NCBI GenBank assembly: GCA_017941505.1
Contig: JAGAWH010000177.1
Location: 1-5,626, forward strand
Source of the DNA: Faecalicoccus sp.
GTDB lineage: Bacteria > Bacillota_I > Bacilli_A > Erysipelotrichales > Erysipelotrichaceae
DNA length: 5,626 nt
Direction of reading: 5' to 3'
A model generated the notes under the pieces. That model did not search any database. It was not told the DNA's origin and saw only the letters and a list, made by a program, of their open reading frames with translations. Numbering within the stretch: the first letter of the stretch is position 1; the number at the start of each line of letters is the position of its first letter. A program made the translations under genes and the position numbers. Below, piece by piece: positions 1-5,241 of this stretch.

Positions 1-34
1 GATTCAATACGCTAAATCTTTTTTTGGTTATTCT

Positions 35-62
35 TTGATTAAGGTTTAACAGGTGATAAAAT
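35..62 (+). promoter_or_regulatory. Predicted promoter of the membrane protein gene
   Basis: A TTGATT -35 (35-40) is followed after 16 bp by TAAAAT (57-62), preceded by TG plus one base (54-56), which makes an extended -10. Transcription would start near position 69, leaving a leader of about 15 nt. That short leader also argues that the ATG at 70 is not the start codon. Found by eye from the consensus only. Confidence 0.45.
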
Positions 63-84
63 AAATTCTATGGAGGGTAATCTC

Positions 85-792
85 ATGAATGCTAATACGA
101 TATACACAGCTTATTTATTAGTTCCGATAATGATAGTTCTTACGATTCTTTTTCTTACCGTTTTTTATAGAACAAAAAAAGATAAGTCAATTGTGAAAGA
201 AATATATTCCGTATTTGTAAAAACTTGGGAAGACGGTGAAGTACCGGCAGAAGATGAGGAAGAAGTTTTCTATCAAACATTTCTAAGGCTGTTTAAACAG
301 GATTACAGATACAATCGCAATCAGCTTGCCGAAAACAGATATAAATATTTTCTGTTTAAAGCTCTGGTTCTTGTCGTAATTGCGGCAATTCCGTTTTTAA
401 TGTATCTGCTGGTTTCTAAAAAGGAATTTATCTTAGGCAAAAATGAATGGAATGACATCTATTTATATACGATCATTGCGGTTCCTATCGTATTTGCGTA
501 TCTGTTGAACAGATTTATCATCGTCAGAAGATTTCGTGAAATGTGGGCTCACCATACTAAGGTCAAGCAGCATATGGAATGGCGCATGATGATGCTGGTT
601 AAAGACTATGAGATGAAAAAGCAGAAAATGACCCCTGAAGAAGCGGAAAAATTACTCGATTCATTAAAGCAGGATTTTATCAATGAAATATGTGAGTACT
701 GGAATAAGAGTGCTGAAGAGTTTGCTGATCAGGTTTTATCGAAAGAAGAAAATCTATTCCAGGAAATCGGAAAAATGCTCACAACAAAATAA
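85..792 (+). CDS. Integral membrane protein of unknown function, three hydrophobic segments
   Basis: I do not recognise this gene with certainty. The start at 85 (235 aa) is chosen because GGAGGG at 72-77 is a strong ribosome binding site 7 nt before it; an in-frame ATG at 70 would place that site inside the gene. Visible parts are a hydrophobic N-terminal segment (about residues 6-28), a charged acidic stretch with an EDEEE run (about 56-60), two closely spaced membrane segments (about 89-110 and 126-147), then a basic patch (VRRFR) and a long amphipathic, mostly helical tail to the end. The pair of membrane helices followed by R-F-R-E-M-W and a helix containing H, M and E resembles SLATT/DUF4231-type two-helix membrane domains, but this is an impression from pattern only. 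There is no signal peptidase site, enzyme motif or nucleotide-binding motif. It appears to be transcribed alone, bounded by its own promoter and terminator. Confidence 0.85.
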   Translation: MNANTIYTAYLLVPIMIVLTILFLTVFYRTKKDKSIVKEIYSVFVKTWEDGEVPAEDEEEVFYQTFLRLFKQDYRYNRNQLAENRYKYFLFKALVLVVIAAIPFLMYLLVSKKEFILGKNEWNDIYLYTIIAVPIVFAYLLNRFIIVRRFREMWAHHTKVKQHMEWRMMMLVKDYEMKKQKMTPEEAEKLLDSLKQDFINEICEYWNKSAEEFADQVLSKEENLFQEIGKMLTTK

Positions 793-804
793 TCGAAATC
801 ATAT

Positions 805-841
805 ACGGCTATACAAGCTTTTGTACAGCCGTTTTTCTTTT
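805..841 (+). terminator. Rho-independent terminator of the membrane protein gene
   Basis: A 12-bp stem with one A-C mismatch (arms 805-816 and 821-832) closes a GCTT loop and is followed by TTTTTCTTTT. It begins 12 nt after the stop codon. The tail runs into the -35 of the next promoter. Confidence 0.88.
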
Positions 842-867
842 ACAAAATGAATTGAACCATGCATAAT
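839..867 (+). promoter_or_regulatory. Predicted sigma-A promoter of agp
   Basis: TTTACA (839-844) and CATAAT (862-867) are 17 bp apart, each one base from the consensus. The -35 overlaps the end of the upstream terminator T-run, so agp has its own promoter and is insulated from the gene before it. The leader would be about 33 nt and contains the AAGGAG ribosome binding site (893-898), 8 nt before the ATG. Confidence 0.6.
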
Positions 868-906
868 ATTCTTAAAGTTTGTACATCAAAATAAGGAGTT
901 GAGATT

Positions 907-2265
907 ATGGAAAACACCACAAAACCTATTTCAAAACGGATGACAACAATCTTATCTGTTTTGTTGGGAATATCTGTACTTTTGAATTTGTTGTTTTTCG
1001 GTGGGTATCTGCCTCTAAACCAGGGAAGTACACCCCAGGCTAAACCTATTGCTCCCGGACAGCTTCATCATGAAGGATATGAACTAGTACAGACTGTTGT
1101 CTTGAGCCGACATAATATCCGCTCTCCGCTAAGCGGCAAAGACTCTTTTCTTTCTACGGTAACGCCCCATGAATGGTTTGCCTGGTCATCCAATCCGGCT
1201 GAGCTTTCCTTAAGAGGTGGGGCCTTAGAGACGATGATGGGACAGTATTTCCGAAAATGGCTGGAAAGCGAAGGCCTTATCGCAGAAAACTGGGTACCGC
1301 AGGATGGTGAGGTTCGCTTTTATGCCAATTCAAAACAGCGTACCATCGCAACCACCAATTATTTTAAAGCCGGTATGCTGCCGGTAGCCGAGGTGGATAT
1401 AGAAACACATGCTGAATATGATACGATGGACCCTGTCTTTAATCCGGTTCTTACCTTTACAAGTGAGGCATACGAAAAAGATGCTGCCAAACAGATGTGG
1501 GATCTCTATGGAGATGAAATCAAAAGTTTAGGTCCCAATTATGAATTAATCAGCAAGATCATAGATCTAAAAGATTCTAAAGCTTATACTTCGGGTGATT
1601 TCACGGGCTTTGATGCAGAAGATGTAAAATTGGTGCTGGAAGTCGGAAAGGAGCCGAGAACCCAGGGTTCTTTAAATAAAGGAACGGTTGTCAGTGACGC
1701 CCTGGTGCTTCAATATTATGAAGCACCAAATGAATTAGATGCATCGTTTGGTCATCCGATTGAAGAAGGACAGTGGAACGATATCTCCTTAATCAAAGAT
1801 ACCGGTTTGAAAGTAATGTTTGGAACTCCGCTTCTCTGTGTGAACGAGGCGCACCCGTTACTATCCGTTATCAAGGATGAATTGAATATGGAAGGACGTA
1901 AGTTTACCTTCCTTTGCGGACATGATTCCAATTTGGTCAGTGTCATGTCATCTTTGGGGGTTGAGGATTATACATTACCGGATTCTGTTGAAAAAAATGC
2001 AGCCATCGGCAGTAAGTTAGTCATCTCAAGATGGAAATCCCCGGATGGAAAAGAATGGATCTCAGCGGATGTAGTCTATCAAACGACTTCCCAGCTAAGA
2101 GGTATGGAATTATTGGATAGTAAACATCATCCTGCTGTTTACCGATTATCTTTTGAAGGATTGGAACAAAATGAGGATGGTTTATATTCTCAAGACGCAT
2201 TCATGGAACGCTTAGATACCTCAATTCAGGAATACGATGTATTGAAAGAAAAATATGGTCAATAA
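907..2265 (+). CDS. agp: Membrane-anchored histidine acid phosphatase, Agp-like glucose-1-phosphatase
   Basis: This is a branch-2 histidine acid phosphatase, which hydrolyses phosphomonoesters through a phosphohistidine intermediate. The closest relative I can recall is E. coli Agp, periplasmic glucose-1-phosphatase. Visible signatures are R68-H69-N70-I71-R72-S73-P74 (Agp has RHN where phytase AppA has RHG), the third conserved arginine R145 in ANSKQRTIAT, the segment T-M-D-P-x-F-N-P-V at 173-181, D-A-L-V-L-Q-Y-Y-E at 264-272, and the proton-donor motif G338-H339-D340-S341-N342. All six expected catalytic residues are present. Residues 12-34 form one hydrophobic segment after a basic N-terminus, with no lipobox cysteine. 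It is probably a signal anchor or uncleaved signal peptide that places the enzyme outside the membrane. At 452 aa it is somewhat longer than Agp (about 413 aa precursor), mostly through the anchor and linker. Substrate is inferred from resemblance: glucose-1-phosphate is likely, but inositol phosphates or other sugar phosphates are possible. Confidence 0.92.
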   Translation: MENTTKPISKRMTTILSVLLGISVLLNLLFFGGYLPLNQGSTPQAKPIAPGQLHHEGYELVQTVVLSRHNIRSPLSGKDSFLSTVTPHEWFAWSSNPAELSLRGGALETMMGQYFRKWLESEGLIAENWVPQDGEVRFYANSKQRTIATTNYFKAGMLPVAEVDIETHAEYDTMDPVFNPVLTFTSEAYEKDAAKQMWDLYGDEIKSLGPNYELISKIIDLKDSKAYTSGDFTGFDAEDVKLVLEVGKEPRTQGSLNKGTVVSDALVLQYYEAPNELDASFGHPIEEGQWNDISLIKDTGLKVMFGTPLLCVNEAHPLLSVIKDELNMEGRKFTFLCGHDSNLVSVMSSLGVEDYTLPDSVEKNAAIGSKLVISRWKSPDGKEWISADVVYQTTSQLRGMELLDSKHHPAVYRLSFEGLEQNEDGLYSQDAFMERLDTSIQEYDVLKEKYGQ

Positions 2266-2267
2266 AG

Positions 2268-2300
2268 AAAAGCCTTTGCCGTTAATGAGCAAAGGCTTTA
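2268..2300. terminator. Shared bidirectional terminator between agp and the acyltransferase
   Basis: AAAGCCTTTGC (2269-2279) pairs perfectly with GCAAAGGCTTT (2289-2299) across a 9-nt loop. It starts just after the agp stop codon. On the minus strand the hairpin is followed by TTTCTTTATT, on the plus strand by ATTTATGTTATT, so the U-rich tail is better for the minus-strand gene. The right arm and part of the loop lie inside the acyltransferase coding sequence and encode its final KAFAH residues. Confidence 0.85.
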
Positions 2301-3319
2301 TTTATGTTATTAAAAAGCGATTGTATCGGTTTTTCGACAAATTGATGAATGACGATGGTTAGGAAAAATGTCACCACAATTGAGATAAATAATCGAATGA
2401 TAATTCCGATTGGGGTGTCGCCGTACACATTGGAATCCAGTTTATCGATCATTCCGCAGAATGTGATTCCATGCACCAGATATATGGTATAGGAATGCTC
2501 ATCGAGGAAATTGATTCTTCTCAAAGCTCTTTTACTATGAATCTTTAATTCCTCTGATACCAGCACAATAGAGGCGAAGATGGATGGAATCACAAATAAC
2601 TCAAATAATTGCGTTGTCTCTAAATGATACGGATTCCATTCACAGAACGTAGCCGCAAACACAAACAATTGAAATCCAAGCAGGGTATAGAACCGATTAT
2701 TTTCTTTTTTTGCGTTATAAACGACGATTCCCATTAAGAAGCACGGCATATGTAAAAAGGCACTAAACCATCCTTCTTTATTGTTTACTACCAAAATCGC
2801 AAGCCCCATAAACGCTATCAACAAAAGTACGGACCGCCATGTTGTTTTGGCGATTTTTATAAGAAGCGGAGCAATGAGATAAAAGACCATAAATACAGGA
2901 ATAGTCCATGTGATTCCGATATTACTCCAAAAATAACCTTCCGCAGGAACAATTCCATTTAAACAGAAAATATATCTAAGCCATCCTAGATTCATGGGAT
3001 CTTCGGGAATATTTCCGAAAATATGCGTTTCTGTAATGTAAAAATATAGGATACAGAAATAATACAGCGGAAGAATTTTTAAAGCTCTTTTCTTATAGAA
3101 CTGGAAAATTGATTTTCCGTTGGAAAGCGAAACACATGCCAGATATCCGCTTACCACAAAAAACAGCTCAACCCCAAATCTTCCCAATTGAGAAAAATTA
3201 AATAAATCATGTGAAAATGAATCAAAATATAATCTTTGTCCAAAGTGACAAATGAATACCGCAAGACAGGAGATAATCCGAAGCAGCTGTATTCCTCTGT
3301 CTGTTTTTCTTTTTACCAT
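2282..3319 (-). CDS. Acyltransferase-3 family membrane O-acyltransferase
   Basis: A polytopic membrane protein of 345 aa from the acyltransferase-3 family (OafA/WecH type), which transfers acetyl or other acyl groups to sugars of surface polymers or glycolipids. Family marks are R14 and H25 in LLRIISCLAVFICHFG, GRFGVELFFVVSGYL (46-60), the basic YKKRALKILPLYY segment (75-87), WTIPVFMVFYLIAPLL (138-153), H283 in IYLVHG, and a C-terminal FVEKP (327-331). About ten hydrophobic segments are visible, and there is no extra SGNH domain, so this is the short membrane-only form. The start at 3319 is supported by GGGAG (3326-3330) 6 nt upstream. It lies 90 bp downstream of the oxidoreductase on the same strand and could be partly co-transcribed with it, although a TATAAT box in the gap suggests its own promoter. 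The acceptor cannot be read from the sequence. The stop codon lies in the loop of the terminator hairpin. Confidence 0.9.
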   Translation of the reverse strand: MVKRKTDRGIQLLRIISCLAVFICHFGQRLYFDSFSHDLFNFSQLGRFGVELFFVVSGYLACVSLSNGKSIFQFYKKRALKILPLYYFCILYFYITETHIFGNIPEDPMNLGWLRYIFCLNGIVPAEGYFWSNIGITWTIPVFMVFYLIAPLLIKIAKTTWRSVLLLIAFMGLAILVVNNKEGWFSAFLHMPCFLMGIVVYNAKKENNRFYTLLGFQLFVFAATFCEWNPYHLETTQLFELFVIPSIFASIVLVSEELKIHSKRALRRINFLDEHSYTIYLVHGITFCGMIDKLDSNVYGDTPIGIIIRLFISIVVTFFLTIVIHQFVEKPIQSLFNNINKAFAH

Positions 3320-3381
3320 TGTCTTCTCCCATATTCAGACATTTAACAAACCTTAAGCATTCTACCATATTCATGGGAGGA

Positions 3382-3387
3382 ATTATA
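3382..3387 (-). promoter_or_regulatory. Possible -10 box of the acyltransferase gene
   Basis: The minus strand has a perfect TATAAT here, just downstream of an A-tract, about 62 nt before the acyltransferase start. There is no recognisable -35 at 16-18 bp (AAATAA at 17 bp). No convincing terminator for the oxidoreductase was seen in the same gap, so read-through is also possible. Confidence 0.35.
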
Positions 3388-3409
3388 CTTATTTTTTGAT
3401 GAGATTATT

Positions 3410-4373
3410 TCACTCCCAGCTTTGATACAATTTTTCACAGAAACCAATATAGCGAATGCTGTGATCGACAGGGGTAATCGGTGAAAATATCCGTGCTTCC
3501 TGTGTACATTTATGGTAATGATTCAACTCATACTGTAATTCATATTCACATGGATAATTGAATTCCTGAATAACTTTACCATTTTGGATGATTTTTGCGT
3601 TTTGTGCCTTCCAATAATCAGGAATCTGTATTAAGGCATCATCCAGATAAATCTTCAATCCGTTTTCAAACAATATTTTTGTAGATACGGCAAGCTGGGC
3701 AATGGCACCATTTTCTAATACGGCGTTAATGGAGCATTGGTCTTCGGCATCCCCATGTGATGAAGTCGCGCTGCCGCTTACGGAAACCACTTTTGAACAA
3801 AGATATTCTGCCATATGGAAATAGTAGGCTTCATTGCCATAGAGAACACCGCCGCCGTATTCTTTCTGTTTATTCCATCCTTCTAAATAAGAACCTCCAA
3901 TATAGGATTGTCTAAACTCCATATAATGGATTTCTCCGTAGGTCTTATTCCGGATGATTTCTTTGATTGGCTCATAAACAGGTAAATATGGTGTTTTTAC
4001 AGCCTCACTTAAAAATAAATGATTTTCTTCGGCAATCTGTTTTAATTCTTTCGCTTCGGATTCGTGGAGTACAAACGGCTTTTCCACAATTGTATGCTTA
4101 CCGGCAAGAAGTGCTTCTTTAGCATAGCTGTAATGCAGACTGTGAACTAACGGAATATAAACGGCATCGATAGTTTCATCTTCTAAGATTTTATGATAGT
4201 CATCGTATGCGTTCTCAATATTATATTCTTTGGCGGTTTTTTTCAGCCTTTTCGAGGCTTCTCGAGGCAATGGCACAAACCGAGCCATCTTCAGTGCATT
4301 CCATCGCTTTGATGAATCGGGGAACAATGGATGCGGTAGATAATATTCCCCAGCGTATCTTTTTCTTATTCAT
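3410..4373 (-). pseudogene. Gfo/Idh/MocA family NAD(P)-dependent oxidoreductase, frameshifted
   Basis: The gene starts at 4373, where ATG is preceded 8 nt upstream by AGGAG (4382-4386). The frame from this start reads MNKKKIRWGILSTASIVPRF and onward, a Rossmann-type NAD(P)-binding N-terminus, but ends at TAA (4221-4223) after 50 codons. The remaining protein continues in the +1 frame. Removing one A from the run of seven A (plus-strand T at 4237-4243) joins them into a 320-aa protein, the normal family length. In the joined numbering the family motif E97-K98-P99 is present, followed by G-G-G at 173-175 and H186. The longest intact frame (from 4327) would begin with about 33 residues translated out of frame and would lack the dinucleotide-binding motif, so it is not a credible complete protein. 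Relatives oxidise or reduce sugars and cyclitols; the substrate is unknown. The gene is either truly inactivated, rescued by slippage, or broken by a sequencing error. Confidence 0.85.
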
Positions 4374-4390
4374 ATCAATTTCTCCTGATT

Positions 4391-4414
4391 TCATAACACT
4401 ATAACCTGTTATGA
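4391..4414. promoter_or_regulatory. Operator-like inverted repeat in the divergent promoter region
   Basis: TCATAACA (4391-4398) and TGTTATGA (4407-4414) form a perfect 8-bp inverted repeat with an 8-bp spacer. A third half-site, ATAACC (4401-4406), lies in the spacer and makes an inner ATAAC-CT-GTTAT palindrome (4401-4412). A likely minus-strand -10 of the oxidoreductase, TATAGT (plus 4398-4403), lies inside the repeat, so a protein bound here could block transcription of that gene. Its -35 would be weak (TTCAGT at 17 bp), while TTGTCA (plus 4412-4417) is too close to serve. The regulator is unknown and not encoded in the window. Confidence 0.5.
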
Positions 4415-4432
4415 CAATACACTGAATAATGA

Positions 4433-4464
4433 TTGAGATTTCCGTTCTTTAAACGTGTTATACT
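4433..4464 (+). promoter_or_regulatory. Predicted extended -10 promoter of tag
   Basis: TGTTATACT (4456-4464) is an extended -10 (TG, one base, then TATACT). The nearest -35-like element, TTGAGA (4433-4438), is 20 bp upstream, longer than usual, but extended -10 promoters tolerate a poor -35. Transcription would begin around 4471, giving a leader of about 12 nt. The ribosome binding site AGGA (4473-4476) would lie at the very start of the mRNA. Confidence 0.5.
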
Positions 4465-4482
4465 CGTTATTGAGGAAAGAAT

Positions 4483-5043
4483 ATGGAAAAAGAAAGTGAA
4501 TGCAGACTTTGGGCATTAAAAGATCCGCTGTTAACAGAATATCATGATCATGAATGGTGTAAGATTTGTCACGATGATCGAACTATTTTTGAATTGTTGT
4601 GTTTGGAAGGGCAGAGTGTCGGCTTATCATGGCGAACCATCATCAATAAACGGAAAGCCTATAGAGATGCTTTTTATAATTTTGATATTGAAACATGTGC
4701 GAAATTATCCGATGACTATTTAGACAGCTTACTCAATAATACGGAATTAATTCGAAATAAAAATAAGATTTACAGTATTCGTTCCAATGCGATTGCCGTA
4801 AAAAAGATCATTGAACAATATGGAAGTTTAGACAAATTTGTATGGTCATATACTGATGGTAAACAAATCGTCAATCATTGGAAAACATTTCAAGAAGTTC
4901 CGACTCAGACAGATATTTCAAAGAAAATGAGCAGAGATTTCAAAAAGTTAGGGATAGCCTTTGTCGGACCGGTTATCACATATTCTTTTATGCAGTCTAT
5001 CGGAATGGTGAACGATCATCTCATTGACTGTCCATATAGATAA
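4483..5043 (+). CDS. tag: DNA-3-methyladenine glycosylase I
   Basis: This cytoplasmic enzyme removes 3-methyladenine from alkylated DNA, the first step of base excision repair. At 186 aa it is almost the same length as E. coli Tag (187 aa) and can be matched along its length: Y20-H21-D22-x-E24-W25 near the N-terminus, C40-L41-E42-G43-Q44-x-x-G47-L48-S49-W50 (E42 and W50 correspond to the base-recognition Glu38 and Trp46), I90-R91-x-x-x-K95-I96, and G157-x-x-F160-V161-G162-x-x-x-x-Y167-S168-F169-M170-Q171 near the end. The structural zinc ligands of the family appear conserved as C7, H21, H179 and C183. The ATG at 4483 is preceded by GAGGAAAG with 6 nt from AGGA. It is divergent from the oxidoreductase and appears monocistronic. 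No Ada-box or other damage-response site was recognised. Confidence 0.96.
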   Translation: MEKESECRLWALKDPLLTEYHDHEWCKICHDDRTIFELLCLEGQSVGLSWRTIINKRKAYRDAFYNFDIETCAKLSDDYLDSLLNNTELIRNKNKIYSIRSNAIAVKKIIEQYGSLDKFVWSYTDGKQIVNHWKTFQEVPTQTDISKKMSRDFKKLGIAFVGPVITYSFMQSIGMVNDHLIDCPYR

Positions 5044-5130
5044 GCCAAACTATTAGATGTCAATAATTCTTTTAAATTTCAATGAAATTGGAGTTTTTGA
5101 TAATAATTGTTTAGCGAATTGTGAGTTTTG

Positions 5131-5180
5131 AGTGTATGGCTCCAGAAAAATTAGTATATGCACTAATTTTTAGGCACACT
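5131..5180. repeat. Long imperfect inverted repeat between tag and the IS110 transposase
   Basis: A perfect 10-bp A/T-rich stem (AAAAATTAGT 5146-5155, ACTAATTTTT 5162-5171) with a 6-nt loop is extended by CC/GG (5142-5143, 5173-5174) and an outer AGTGT/ACACT pair (5131-5135, 5176-5180), giving a 50-bp structure on both strands. It could terminate tag transcripts arriving from the left, could be the end of the mobile element, or could be part of a structured RNA of that element. The sequence does not decide between these. Confidence 0.55.
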
Positions 5181-5200
5181 AAAAAGAACTTTCGGTTCCT
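5181..5200 (-). terminator. Probable terminator of the IS110 transposase gene
   Basis: On the minus strand AGGAAC and GTTCTT pair (6 bp including one G-U) around a CGAAA loop, and the T-run TTTTT (5185-5181) overlaps the end of the stem. It lies about 42 nt after the transposase stop codon. The stem is short, so confidence is moderate. It could equally be a stem of a non-coding RNA. Confidence 0.4.
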
Positions 5201-5241
5201 GTAGATTCTGAAAGCGGTTTTAGGATGGATTTTCATTAAAT

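Noticed and set aside
70..84. In-frame ATG 15 nt upstream of the chosen start of the membrane protein
   Set aside because: The strong GGAGGG site overlaps and follows this ATG, and the predicted transcription start is at about the same position, so initiation at 85 is far more likely.
1752..1946. 64-aa minus-strand frame inside agp
   Set aside because: It lies across the conserved HD motif region of agp and is explained as a shadow.
3329..3373. Direct repeat CCATATTCA (3329-3337 and 3365-3373) upstream of the acyltransferase
   Set aside because: Nine bases repeated twice in a short AT-rich leader can arise by chance, and no promoter geometry supports an operator.
3374..3418. TGGGAG/CTCCCA complementarity in the oxidoreductase-acyltransferase gap
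   Set aside because: The arms are only 6 bp with a loop of over 30 nt and no following U-run, so it is not a credible terminator or attenuator.
4237..4243. Programmed -1 frameshifting on the A-AAA-AAC heptamer in the oxidoreductase
   Set aside because: The heptamer is in the right phase for -1 slippage, but the downstream protein is in the +1 frame. A -1 shift gives an unrelated frame. Only loss of one A, or a +1 shift, restores the protein.
4207..4404. 65-aa plus-strand open frame opposite the oxidoreductase N-terminus
   Set aside because: It overlaps the conserved Rossmann N-terminus and its ribosome binding site on the other strand, and has no ribosome binding site or recognisable protein; it is a shadow.
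5030..5063. Perfect TTGACA on the minus strand pointing into tag, possible outward promoter of the IS
   Set aside because: No acceptable -10 lies at 16-18 bp (TCTATA at 17 bp), and any transcript would be antisense to tag. A single perfect hexamer is not enough.
5075..5098. AATTTC-AAT-GAAATT hairpin followed by GGAGTTTTT as a terminator of tag
   Set aside because: The stem is 6 bp of almost only A/T with a 3-nt loop, and the T-run is separated from it. It is too weak to call.
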